From Brevibacillus dissolubilis (lineage in GTDB: Bacteria; Bacillota; Bacilli; Brevibacillales; Brevibacillaceae), in the NCBI RefSeq assembly GCF_006170445.1, contig NZ_VCNA01000007.1:242362-306361 (forward strand): a stretch of DNA of 64,000 nucleotides, in the 5' to 3' direction. The position numbers and the translations under genes are program-made. Under the pieces are notes generated by a model, which saw only the letters and a program-made list of their open reading frames with translations, had not been told where the DNA came from and made no database searches. Of this stretch, positions 8,676-15,603 are shown in pieces (positions within the stretch are counted from its first letter, which is position 1; each line of letters starts with the position of its first letter).

Positions 8676-9926
8676 TTATTGTACGTCAGGAGCGTTCTGC
8701 ATCATGTCGGCACGGTTCTGATTGGCACGGCGTTCTTTCCACGTCCGAAGCCATGACCAGCACAGGATACCGAACGGCACAAGCGCCAGTGTGGTCAGTA
8801 ATACCCCGTCAAAGACCGCCCATGACAGAAGTGGCTGGCCCCGCGTCCCCATCCACATCAGCACCGCGAAGTCGATGAACTGACGCACGTTGAAGGCGAT
8901 GAAATAGTAGATGGCCCAGACGAAACCGACGAGATAGACCAACCAGTACCAGCCGACCACTTTCTTTTCGTTCTCGGAGATGCCTTCCCATTCTTCTGCT
9001 TCGGCCTCGCTCCATTTGCGGTAGAACTTGCGGAGGTAGAGCGTGGTGTTGTCCAGCAGATTGTTACAGCTGTATTTGGTCGTGAACGCATAATAGATAT
9101 CCGTTTTCATGAAAAACATGAATTGGAACGCAATTCCGTAGAAGAAGGTAAGATTAAGGATTTTGATCAGGCCAAGCGTGTCTGCAGATAAGCTCCACCA
9201 GCCCAGATCGTGAGCAAACAGGGCCCAGATCCCCACACTCATGAAGGAAGCATCCCACGCCATCCCGGCAAAATAAGCCCGATAACGTCTGGCTGGATCG
9301 ACCAGAACGATGTTGGACATATTCGTCTCGGCCACCGGGAAAAACATGCGGTGGCTCAGTCCGATGCGGCTTCCGATCCCGAGAGAGCGGGCAGCCATCA
9401 GATGGGCCATCTCATGCAGGAACAAGAAGAACCATCCCAGAAAAATCGCAGCCAGCGCCGATACGGTGAGGGAGGAAGAGACGAAGATATCAGAGTAGAG
9501 CGGGAAGTACTTGCCGGTCGCAAGGATGATCCCGGCCCCGGATACCCCAACCGCACCATACAGCATATAGGCATATCGGTTGAACAAAAAGTTGCCCAGG
9601 CCCTCGGAGATCCAAGGGAAATGGTCTTTGATCTCCTCGGCTGTGTTGTATACGACACCATCTACAGAGTGGACGAATTGGTATTCTGTGATCAGATCAC
9701 GGACGAAGTCAGCCACATCTACAGGCTCACCAAAACGCTCCTCCATGATCTGAGCCACTTCACCAATGGTCTTTCCTTCATCCAGCATTTCGATGATTTC
9801 CACGGCAAATGTCGGGAGTACGATGAAGTTGCTGATATCGGGACGACCGATCAGTGTCTCCTCATCGTTCTCTTGACGGTGCCTGAGGGGAAGCATTTTT
9901 ACTAGACTGTCATTAGTCAGCTCCAT
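8676..9926 (-). CDS. Membrane M50-type metalloprotease with N-terminal PqqD/RRE-like domain
   Basis: 416 residues from ATG 9926 (GGAAG eight bases upstream); the longer open frame to 10064 overlaps the preceding E1 gene and is not used. Residues 20-95 (FIVLPTFAVEIIEMLDEGKT... VADFVRDLITEYQFV) look like a PqqD-type winged-helix domain, which in RiPP systems binds the precursor leader. A multi-pass membrane part follows with HEMAH at about 171-175, the HExxH zinc site of site-2/M50 proteases, and a DPARRYRAYFAG segment later that may supply another ligand. It is last in the transcription unit after a precursor and an E1 enzyme. A role in cutting or exporting the modified peptide is inference. 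Confidence 0.8.
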   Translation of the reverse strand: MELTNDSLVKMLPLRHRQENDEETLIGRPDISNFIVLPTFAVEIIEMLDEGKTIGEVAQIMEERFGEPVDVADFVRDLITEYQFVHSVDGVVYNTAEEIKDHFPWISEGLGNFLFNRYAYMLYGAVGVSGAGIILATGKYFPLYSDIFVSSSLTVSALAAIFLGWFFLFLHEMAHLMAARSLGIGSRIGLSHRMFFPVAETNMSNIVLVDPARRYRAYFAGMAWDASFMSVGIWALFAHDLGWWSLSADTLGLIKILNLTFFYGIAFQFMFFMKTDIYYAFTTKYSCNNLLDNTTLYLRKFYRKWSEAEAEEWEGISENEKKVVGWYWLVYLVGFVWAIYYFIAFNVRQFIDFAVLMWMGTRGQPLLSWAVFDGVLLTTLALVPFGILCWSWLRTWKERRANQNRADMMQNAPDVQ

Positions 9927-9967
9927 GTCGGATCTTCCTTTCTGTTTTGCTTTCCATCTATCAAGAA

Positions 9968-11143
9968 TTATCCTCTTGGAACAACCCCGCGTTTTTGGAA
10001 TACCTCGGTATCTAATATGCGGAAGATTCGTTGGCTGGAATCTCCATGACCACAGGTAGGGCAATTCTCGATGTCGCGGTCGATTTCTTCCACAAGGTGC
10101 TTCTCGAACGTATCCATATTGAAGTAGATGACTTTATTTCTGGTCTGCATGTCGCCTTGCCCGGTTAAAAGCCGCGTAATTTCCGAACTGATCATTCCGG
10201 TCATCATCGACATATTCGCAGCGGTAGTGGCTGTAGGGCTGATAAAGTTGCGAATCATGCCCGCCTCCATCAGATCCTCGTAATCAGGAATCATACGGAT
10301 GCGGTAGAGGTGGTTACAGTCCACACAGTTGGTTTCACCTGGGATGACGGAGAAGAGGGAGCCGATCGACAGATTCATTCCACCGCCGATAAAGGGAATT
10401 CCCATTTTGACACAAGCCTTGTTCACCCAGCGCTGGATGATATGAAACGGCTGATCGGCGGCAAGGACGACCAAATCACTTCCGGCAATCGCCTTTTCCA
10501 CGACTTCTACTGAGTCGATCTCCATCACGAGAGTCTCTACCTCTACCGATGAGTTGAAGCGGTTGACGAAGCGTTTGGCCACTTCCACCTTCAGTTCACC
10601 AATATTCTCTTCGGTAAAGAGAAACTGGCGGTTGAGATTGCTCAGGTCCACTCTGTCAAAATCAACGAGTCGCACCGACTGTACCCCAAGCCCGACCAAA
10701 TTAGCCAGAACCGATGAACCGAAACCACCCGACCCAAGGATGGTTACCTTGGCATTACAGATCTTGTGCTGAGAGAGGCTGGGTGGATGAGAAAGCCTTG
10801 ATTGCAGCATAAAATAACGGATATTTGCTCTATATCGTTCCCGCTGTGTTTCATCCAGCGGTACGAAATGATCGATAGTATGGTCATACAGGAAGCCAAG
10901 CTCATCCAGTGTCTGGACAGCTTCTGTCACTTCATCTAAGGTCAGATAGGGATAAGTAGGTAAGAGTTCCTGATGCAATTCATCAATGGAGCGGCTGCCA
11001 TCCATCAGGGAGATCATGTGGCGGATGGAACCGTCCGCGTCCTCCAATTCAACAGCGACTCTTGCCAATTCTCCGAGACGGAGGAGTCCGGGTTGGATTT
11101 CATAGCAGGGATGTATGGGTTTAAATAACGGTTTGCATTCCAT
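9968..11143 (-). CDS. ThiF/E1-type adenylating enzyme with PqqD/RRE-like N-terminus (copy 1)
   Basis: 391 residues from ATG 11143 (AAGGTG upstream). Residues 1-90 (LEDADGSIRHMISLMDGSRS ... VQTLDELGFL) resemble the PqqD-like peptide-binding domain. Residues 130-320 form an E1-type Rossmann domain: GSGGFGS (137-143) for ATP, and DFDRVDLSNLNRQ (161-173) with the Arg and Asp used for adenylation. Cys 273/276 and Cys 361/364 form two CxxC pairs for a structural zinc, as in MoeB, ThiF and MccB. Such enzymes activate a C-terminal carboxylate as acyl-AMP; known RiPP examples are MccB (microcin C7) and PaaA (pantocin A). No obvious E1 catalytic cysteine is visible. The likely substrate is the peptide encoded at 11229-11294. 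The exact chemistry is not known. Confidence 0.85.
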   Translation of the reverse strand: MECKPLFKPIHPCYEIQPGLLRLGELARVAVELEDADGSIRHMISLMDGSRSIDELHQELLPTYPYLTLDEVTEAVQTLDELGFLYDHTIDHFVPLDETQRERYRANIRYFMLQSRLSHPPSLSQHKICNAKVTILGSGGFGSSVLANLVGLGVQSVRLVDFDRVDLSNLNRQFLFTEENIGELKVEVAKRFVNRFNSSVEVETLVMEIDSVEVVEKAIAGSDLVVLAADQPFHIIQRWVNKACVKMGIPFIGGGMNLSIGSLFSVIPGETNCVDCNHLYRIRMIPDYEDLMEAGMIRNFISPTATTAANMSMMTGMISSEITRLLTGQGDMQTRNKVIYFNMDTFEKHLVEEIDRDIENCPTCGHGDSSQRIFRILDTEVFQKRGVVPRG

Positions 11144-11186
11144 CAGGCAGCACCTTCTATACCATAAAATTGGGGGTAAATATCTA

Positions 11187-11210
11187 TGGGATAGTCAGGT
11201 GACTATCCCA
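11187..11210 (-). promoter_or_regulatory. Stem-loop between precursor A and E1 copy 1
   Basis: TGGGATAGTC (11187-11196) and GACTATCCCA (11201-11210) form a perfect 10-bp hairpin with a 4-base loop and no T run. It probably limits read-through or protects the upstream short mRNA, raising precursor over enzyme. Confidence 0.6.
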
Positions 11211-11228
11211 CGGATGTACGGTATCAAA

Positions 11229-11294
11229 TTAATAGAGGGATGGCGGTGTAGCAGTTGTACGGATATCGTCTACTTTTTTCGCTTGGATTTTCAT
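11229..11294 (-). CDS. RiPP precursor peptide A (divergent tail)
   Basis: 21 residues: MKIQAKKVDDIRTT followed by ATPPSLY. GGGAGG stands nine bases before the ATG. It shares the leader-like start with the eight peptides at 12.7-13.8 kb, but has DDI in place of E(T/M)(V/I) and a tail with two Pro and a C-terminal Tyr. It sits directly before E1 copy 1 and is the only precursor in its transcription unit, so I infer that it is that enzyme's dedicated substrate. Confidence 0.85.
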   Translation of the reverse strand: MKIQAKKVDDIRTTATPPSLY

Positions 11295-11334
11295 AGTGAA
11301 ATCCTCCCTTCTTTATATGTATTTTTTAGTATTA

Positions 11335-11372
11335 CTGTAATAATAGTACCATATTATTACAGGATTTAACAA
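11335..11372 (-). promoter_or_regulatory. Promoter with palindromic operator for precursor A, E1 copy 1 and M50
   Basis: On the minus strand TTGTTA (11372-11367) and TACTAT (11348-11343) are 18 bases apart. CTGTAATAATA (11335-11345) and TATTATTACAG (11352-11362) form a perfect 11-bp inverted repeat overlapping the -10 and the spacer, a good site for a repressor or activator dimer. Confidence 0.55.
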
Positions 11373-11473
11373 GTGTATTCTAAAAATTTTTAAAAAATAT
11401 TTTTTTCGAAATTAAATGTATATTCCTGTTTTCGATTATTGACTCCCACTGCGTGGCTTGCAGGAGCACAGAG

Positions 11474-12649
11474 CTACGCCCGCTTTACTACCCTGCGCTC
11501 ATGGAAGGCGTCTTTCTCCAAAAGACGGAAGATTCGTTGATCCGGATCGCCATTTCCGCAGGTAGGGCAGTTTTCTACATCACGCTCGATTTCTTCTACA
11601 TAGAATTTTTCGAACGTCTCCATGTTATAGTAGATGACTTTGCCGGCTGACTGTAATTCACCTGTGCCGCTCAGGAAGCGCATGGCCTCGGACGCGATCA
11701 TACCCGCAACCATCATCAGGTTAGGTGCAGGAGTGGCCGTAGGAGGGATATGATTATTGATAACCCCTGCTTCGAGAATATCTACATAGTCAGGAGTTAA
11801 GTTGATCCGGTGCAGGTGTGTGCAGTCCGCACAGTTCGTAACACCTGGAATAATGGTAAAGAGGGTTCCGGTCGTAAGCAGAACCCCACCGCCAATGTAG
11901 GGGATGTTCTGATTGACACAAGCTATGTTGGCCCAGCGCTGCATCAGGTGGAATGGCTGGTCAGCAGCCAGAATCACCATATCGCTGCCCACGATTACTT
12001 CTTCAATGGATTCTACGGAGTCCAGCTCCAATACGATTGTTTCTATATGAACTGTAGAGTTAAAGCGGTTGACGAAGCTTTTTGCCACGTCGACTTTAAG
12101 CTCACCGATGTTTTCTTCAGCAAAGAGAATCTGACGGTTCAGATTGCTCAGGTCGATTCGGTCAAAGTCCACAATACGGATATGTTCAACACCAAGACCA
12201 GCCAAGCAGGCCAGGATGCAGGAGCCAAATGCCCCCATACCGAGAATGGTTACACGGGAGTTGCACACTTTTTGTTGAGCAACACTTGGTGGATTGGCAA
12301 GATTGGATTCCAATGCATAATAACGCATATTAGCTTTGTAGCGTTCACGTTGTGTCTCGTCAAGCGGAATGGATTGGTCCTTCGTGTAGTCGTAGAGAAA
12401 CCCGAGTTCATCTATTGTTTGAACAGCTTCTGTGATTTCTTCGAGGGTCAGGTTCGGATAGTGAGCCAGCATCGCTTGATGAAGCTCAGGGATCGTACGG
12501 CTGCCATCCATCAGGGAAACCAGCTTGCGAATGGAACCGTCCGGATCTTCCAGTTCGACAGCGACTCCCGCAAGTTCTCCCATACGCACCAGTCCTGGAG
12601 TTATTTCATAGCAAGGATGAATGGATTTGAAAAAAGGTCTGCATTCCAT
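11474..12649 (-). CDS. ThiF/E1-type adenylating enzyme with PqqD/RRE-like N-terminus (copy 2)
   Basis: 391 residues, collinear without gaps with copy 1, so a clear duplicate that has since diverged. The same parts are seen: N-terminal PqqD-like region (VSLMDGSRTIPELHQ ... VQTIDELGFLYD), nucleotide loop GMGAFGS, DFDRIDLSNLNRQ, and CxxC pairs NCADC and NCPTC. All key residues are kept, so both copies should be active. The start ATG 12649 has GGTGATC upstream. It lies after eight precursor genes and before precursor A; a hairpin separates it from precursor B. Likely role: C-terminal activation of peptides B-I. The product formed (ring, thioacid, nucleotide or amide) cannot be told from sequence. 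Confidence 0.85.
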   Translation of the reverse strand: MECRPFFKSIHPCYEITPGLVRMGELAGVAVELEDPDGSIRKLVSLMDGSRTIPELHQAMLAHYPNLTLEEITEAVQTIDELGFLYDYTKDQSIPLDETQRERYKANMRYYALESNLANPPSVAQQKVCNSRVTILGMGAFGSCILACLAGLGVEHIRIVDFDRIDLSNLNRQILFAEENIGELKVDVAKSFVNRFNSTVHIETIVLELDSVESIEEVIVGSDMVILAADQPFHLMQRWANIACVNQNIPYIGGGVLLTTGTLFTIIPGVTNCADCTHLHRINLTPDYVDILEAGVINNHIPPTATPAPNLMMVAGMIASEAMRFLSGTGELQSAGKVIYYNMETFEKFYVEEIERDVENCPTCGNGDPDQRIFRLLEKDAFHERRVVKRA

Positions 12650-12680
12650 TAATGATCACCGTCCGGTTTTAGAAAGTAAG

Positions 12681-12708
12681 CGAAGGATAGCCATATGACT
12701 ATCCTTCG
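12681..12708 (-). promoter_or_regulatory. Stem-loop between precursor B and E1 copy 2
   Basis: CGAAGGATAG (12681-12690) and CTATCCTTCG (12699-12708) form a perfect 10-bp hairpin with an 8-base loop and no T run. It is placed exactly as the hairpin before E1 copy 1, and the GGATAG/CTATCC part of the stem is shared. Confidence 0.6.
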
Positions 12709-12728
12709 CAGTTAGAGACAATCACTGA

Positions 12729-12794
12729 TTAAACAGAAGTAGTTGCGTTAGCAGTAGTGCGGACAGTTTCCACTTTTTTCGCTTGGATTTTCAT
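12729..12794 (-). CDS. RiPP precursor peptide B
   Basis: 21 residues: MKIQAKKVETVRTT followed by ANATTSV. A GAGGAGGAA ribosome site precedes the ATG at 12794. The protein is identical to peptide C but the DNA differs at synonymous positions, so the peptide is under selection. It is the last precursor before E1 copy 2. Confidence 0.88.
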   Translation of the reverse strand: MKIQAKKVETVRTTANATTSV

Positions 12795-12895
12795 GAAAAG
12801 TTCCTCCTCTCTATTGTCAGGATGATAAAAGCGTTTTCAAACGCTTATGTAGAGGATGATCGACAACGGATATACCTCCACGCCGGCGTTAGAGA

Positions 12896-12961
12896 TTATA
12901 CAGAAGTAGTAGCGTTAGCAGTTGTGCGCACGGTTTCTACTTTTTTCGCTTGGATTTTCAT
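12896..12961 (-). CDS. RiPP precursor peptide C
   Basis: 21 residues: MKIQAKKVETVRTT followed by ANATTSV, the same as peptide B. GAGGAGG lies before the ATG at 12961. The spacer to the next gene upstream carries the shared tract GACTATAGTAGGATGAGGCA. Confidence 0.88.
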   Translation of the reverse strand: MKIQAKKVETVRTTANATTSV

Positions 12962-13007
12962 AATCGGTGACCTCCTCTCTGACTATAGTAGGATGAGGCA
13001 GGGATTA

Positions 13008-13076
13008 TTAAACAGCGGCGATGCCTGCTGCTGCAGTAGTACGAACCATTTCTACTTTTTTCGCTTGGAGTTTCAT
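13008..13076 (-). CDS. RiPP precursor peptide D
   Basis: 22 residues: MKLQAKKVEMVRTT followed by AAAGIAAV. It is the only copy with Leu instead of Ile at position 3. GAGGAGGTCATC precedes the ATG at 13076. Two stop codons in a row end it. Confidence 0.88.
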   Translation of the reverse strand: MKLQAKKVEMVRTTAAAGIAAV

Positions 13077-13122
13077 AATCGATGACCTCCTCTCTGACTA
13101 TAGTAGGATGAGGCAGGGTTTA

Positions 13123-13191
13123 TTAAACAGCGGCACTGCTTGCTGCGGCAGTAGTACGAACCATTTCTACTTTTTTCGCTTGGATTTTCAT
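13123..13191 (-). CDS. RiPP precursor peptide E
   Basis: 22 residues: MKIQAKKVEMVRTT followed by AAASSAAV. GGGAGGTCACC precedes the ATG at 13191. The flanks are near copies of those of D and F, showing tandem duplication. Confidence 0.88.
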   Translation of the reverse strand: MKIQAKKVEMVRTTAAASSAAV

Positions 13192-13238
13192 AATCGGTGA
13201 CCTCCCTTCTGACATGTAGTAGGATGAGGCAGGGTCAA

Positions 13239-13310
13239 TTAAACAGAGGTACCGGTGCCTGCTGTTGCAGTAGTGCGAACCATTTCCACTTTTTTCGCTT
13301 GAATTTTCAT
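13239..13310 (-). CDS. RiPP precursor peptide F
   Basis: 23 residues, the longest of the family: MKIQAKKVEMVRTT followed by ATAGTGTSV. It has two extra residues (GT) compared with the AAAGGTSV tails. GGGAGGTCACC precedes the ATG at 13310. Confidence 0.88.
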   Translation of the reverse strand: MKIQAKKVEMVRTTATAGTGTSV

Positions 13311-13357
13311 AATTGGTGACCTCCCTTCTGACATGTAGTAGGATGAGGCAGGGTCAA

Positions 13358-13426
13358 TTAAACAGAGGTACCGCCTGCTGCTGCAGTAGTGCGAACCATT
13401 TCCACTTTTTTCGCTTGGATTTTCAT
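13358..13426 (-). CDS. RiPP precursor peptide G
   Basis: 22 residues: MKIQAKKVEMVRTT followed by AAAGGTSV, identical in protein to peptide I. GAGGAGGGAA precedes the ATG at 13426. Confidence 0.88.
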   Translation of the reverse strand: MKIQAKKVEMVRTTAAAGGTSV

Positions 13427-13463
13427 AGTTAATTCCCTCCTCAAGTTATGTGAGTTTTTTGAA

Positions 13464-13496
13464 ATATCAAATCCTTATGTTCAGAAGATTTGATAT
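13464..13496 (-). promoter_or_regulatory. AT-rich stem-loop between precursors H and G
   Basis: ATATCAAATC (13464-13473) pairs with GATTTGATAT (13487-13496) around a 13-base loop, with no T run. It could be a processing or pausing site inside the array. Confidence 0.45.
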
Positions 13497-13527
13497 ATTC
13501 AGTTATTTAAAGAGAAAAATGGTTGAA

Positions 13528-13596
13528 TTACACAGTTGCACCTGGAGCCGCTACAGTAGTGCGGATGGTTTCTACTTTTTTCGCTTGGATTTTCAT
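13528..13596 (-). CDS. RiPP precursor peptide H
   Basis: 22 residues: MKIQAKKVETIRTT followed by VAAPGATV. It has ETI in the leader, and Val after RTT and Pro in the tail, making it the most divergent of the eight upstream copies. GAGGGAGGATT precedes the ATG at 13596. Confidence 0.87.
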   Translation of the reverse strand: MKIQAKKVETIRTTVAAPGATV

Positions 13597-13732
13597 AGTC
13601 AATCCTCCCTCAGGTTATGTGATATTTTGTGTTACTACCCATATTTTAACTTGGTTAAACTTGTAACGCAAGTACTTTTTTGAAAATTATTACAGTTTGG
13701 TATATTCAGTTTTTTACTGGAAAATCGTTGCA

Positions 13733-13801
13733 TTACACAGAAGTACCGCCTGCTGCTGCAGTAGTGCGAACCATTTCTACTTTCTTCGCTTGGATTTTCA
13801 T
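13733..13801 (-). CDS. RiPP precursor peptide I (first in the array)
   Basis: 22 residues: MKIQAKKVEMVRTT followed by AAAGGTSV. It is the first gene after the candidate promoter at 13847-13875. GGGAGGTGATAAC precedes the ATG at 13801. The codon for Lys 6 is AAG here, AAA in the others. Confidence 0.87.
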   Translation of the reverse strand: MKIQAKKVEMVRTTAAAGGTSV

Positions 13802-13846
13802 GTTATCACCTCCCTTAATATGAATTATTTGTTAATTACAATATTC

Positions 13847-13875
13847 ATATTACATAATTTCCTTTTGATTTGCAA
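13847..13875 (-). promoter_or_regulatory. Candidate promoter of the precursor array
   Basis: On the minus strand TTGCAA (13875-13870) and TAATAT (13852-13847) are separated by 17 bases, in an AT-rich region about 46 bases before peptide I. Confidence 0.55.
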
Positions 13876-13994
13876 TAATTTACTGAAAATTATTAATATT
13901 AACAATACGATGAATGTTAATGTTTGTAAATTGATTCTATCAGACAATATTTTTGAGGATATTAGAAATAGTGTATCAGGTCAGTTTTGGATAC

Positions 13995-14040
13995 AAAAAG
14001 AGTCTGCACCACGGCTTACAAGAACGGAGAGTGCAGACGG
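13995..14040 (-). terminator. Terminator after the CBO0543-like gene
   Basis: GTCTGCAC (14002-14009) pairs with GTGCAGAC (14031-14038). On the minus strand the stem is followed by TCTTTTTG. It separates the membrane protein gene from the peptide array. Confidence 0.75.
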
Positions 14041-14045
14041 ATTTC

Positions 14046-14555
14046 TTAATACATCTTCAACGGGATATCGAACATCATCAGGAAGAAGGTCGCGATTCCT
14101 ACCGAGATGATATAGGCAAGCAGTGGACGCACTTGATACAGACGAAGCATGGGGAACATGATACAGTCAAAAAACGCTGACCAAGCCAGATTCCAGCCGT
14201 ATTGATAAATGATGCGGCCTGTCCATGCACCGATCAATTCCATCCCTACATAGATCGTTACCCATCTGAGCATAAACCGCACTTGCTTCCAAAAGGACTG
14301 TCCTTCAGGGTATTTGGATAAGTACAGCAAGGCTGTCGCCGGGAAGATGATAAACGTGTAGGCGATCTCAGTAGCGACGTGATCGGGAAATACATCTGGT
14401 TTGAGCTTCCAGAGCCAATGCTTATAAGTCAAAAAATTATAGGTAAGATTACCGAGCGCCATGTAAAGCATAACGGTGTGGTACTTTTCCCAGTTCCTCC
14501 AATCTGCCCACTTCCAGACCGCAAAAATGCACCAAAGGCTAAGTAAGAAATGCAT
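14046..14555 (-). CDS. CBO0543-like multi-pass membrane protein
   Basis: 169 residues from ATG 14555, chosen because GGAGG lies eight bases upstream; the ATG at 14579 lies before this site. It has four or five hydrophobic segments (FLLSLWCIFAVW, MLYMALGNLTYNFLTY, AYTFIIFPATALLYL, MELIGAWTG, LAYIISVGIATFFLM) and pairs of Trp/Tyr typical of the CBO0543 family of small membrane proteins in spore-forming Firmicutes. Function unknown. It is upstream of and on the same strand as the peptide array, but a terminator lies between, so a link with the peptides is not supported. Confidence 0.75.
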   Translation of the reverse strand: MHFLLSLWCIFAVWKWADWRNWEKYHTVMLYMALGNLTYNFLTYKHWLWKLKPDVFPDHVATEIAYTFIIFPATALLYLSKYPEGQSFWKQVRFMLRWVTIYVGMELIGAWTGRIIYQYGWNLAWSAFFDCIMFPMLRLYQVRPLLAYIISVGIATFFLMMFDIPLKMY

Positions 14556-14699
14556 GGTGATCCTCCAGTCGTGTTCCAAAAGGTATTACAATATGATGAA
14601 CTGTGTCTGGCATCACTATTTCGTTGGTGATGTTATGATATACTTTTTTGAGTAAAAATAATCCACGACTTAACTTTTACTGGAAAGAAGGTGCAGTCT

Positions 14700-14969
14700 A
14701 TGTTGTATGTAGCGATGTTGCCCATCATTGACCAAGAGTTGAATACCCGTACCCGTCCTGCCCATTTAGCATACATAAATGAATTGTTCTTAGAAGGAAA
14801 AGTGGTAATGGCGGGACCGTTCACCGACAAGCTCGGCGGAATGGTGATTTATAAGGCAGATTCAATGGAAGAAGCAAAGGCTTTGGCAGAAAAGGATCCA
14901 GCCGTGACAGAAGGGGCCCGCACCGTTGAAGTACGCGAGTGGAGTCCATTGGAATTTCCTCTCGGTTAA
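14700..14969 (+). CDS. YCII-domain protein
   Basis: 89 residues from ATG 14700 (AAGAAGG upstream; GTG at 14691 is too close to it). The sequence has the YciI-like pattern: RPAHLAYINELFLEGKVVMA with the conserved His, then GPFTDKLGGMVIYKADSMEE and AKALAEKDPAVTEG. YCII proteins are small dimeric ferredoxin-fold proteins; some act as dehalogenase-like or accessory enzymes, but the substrate here is unknown. Confidence 0.85.
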   Translation: MLYVAMLPIIDQELNTRTRPAHLAYINELFLEGKVVMAGPFTDKLGGMVIYKADSMEEAKALAEKDPAVTEGARTVEVREWSPLEFPLG

Positions 14970-15041
14970 TCGTTTGCGCCAGAGATTTTTGTGAAACACT
15001 AAGGTGGACAGTTATATGTCACCAAAGGAGGAAGAACAGAC

Positions 15042-15467
15042 ATGAAACGTTTTGCATCAGTATTCTTGGCTGGCGCGTTGGTGCTTGCACTGAGCGCGTG
15101 TGGCGGCGGTAACAACCAAGCCCAGCCAGAAGGTAACCAAAACCAACAACAACCAGCAGCAGGTGGCACGACCGGTGGCGAAGCTGGCGGCACGACTGGC
15201 GGAGAAGCAGGTGGTACAACCGGCGGCGAAACAGCAGCAGTAGACGCAGCAGCAGCAGATCAAGCGTACCAAGCGAACTGTGCGGCTTGCCACGGTAAAG
15301 AACTTGAAGGCGTAGTAGGTCCGAAGCTGTCTAACATCGGTTCCAAATACTCCAAAGATGACGTTCTTGGCATCATCAACAACGGTAAAGGTGGAGCAAT
15401 GCCAGGCGGCCTCGTAAAAGGCGCGGACGCAGAAAACCTTGCTGCATGGTTGGCTGAGAAAAAGTAA
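15042..15467 (+). CDS. cccB: Lipoprotein cytochrome c551-type
   Basis: 141 residues. The signal peptide ends in the lipobox LSAC, so the protein is lipid-anchored on the outer face of the membrane. A flexible linker of Gln/Asn and three GGTTGGEA repeats follows. The C-terminal haem domain has CAACH for covalent haem c and a Met in GGAMPGGL as likely axial ligand. It resembles the small electron carrier CccB of Bacillus, which lies near prfB and ftsEX there as well. It carries electrons in respiration. AGGAGG precedes the ATG, and a strong terminator follows. Confidence 0.9.
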   Translation: MKRFASVFLAGALVLALSACGGGNNQAQPEGNQNQQQPAAGGTTGGEAGGTTGGEAGGTTGGETAAVDAAAADQAYQANCAACHGKELEGVVGPKLSNIGSKYSKDDVLGIINNGKGGAMPGGLVKGADAENLAAWLAEKK

Positions 15468-15483
15468 GATGGTTTCAAACGAA

Positions 15484-15530
15484 GTAGTTGCGATTGTCTC
15501 ATTCAAGGACAAGCGGCAACTACTTTTTTT
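15484..15530 (+). terminator. Terminator of the cytochrome gene
   Basis: GTAGTTGC (15484-15491) pairs with GCAACTAC (15516-15523), with inner TTGTC/GACAA pairing, then seven Ts. Confidence 0.9.
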
Positions 15531-15541
15531 ATGCCTGCTGG

Positions 15542-15587
15542 TTGTATTTTTGATGAATTTTAATTATTATTTCTGTATAAATATTCG
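15542..15587 (+). promoter_or_regulatory. argC promoter with two ARG boxes
   Basis: TTGTAT (15542-15547) and TATTAT (15565-15570), 17 apart, form a promoter. TGAATTTTAATTAT (15554-15567) and TGTATAAATATTCG (15574-15587) match the ArgR/AhrC consensus TGAATWWWWATTCA closely. The first overlaps the -10, so arginine-bound ArgR should repress the operon. Confidence 0.65.
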
Positions 15588-15603
15588 TAAGGGTGGGACG
15601 GAA

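Noticed and set aside
11810..12652. 280-codon plus-strand frame opposite E1 copy 2
   Set aside because: No ribosome site or domain; the minus-strand frame has all E1 motifs.
12729..13801. CRISPR array, because of regularly spaced near-identical tracts
   Set aside because: The repeats are coding, each with start, stop and ribosome site; unit spacing is 103-205 bases and there are no short unique spacers or cas genes.
11295..13801. Microcin C7-type (MccB/MccA) locus
   Set aside because: The E1 enzymes fit in outline, but precursors do not end in Asn, and no MccC-type exporter or MccE/MccF-like immunity gene is nearby.
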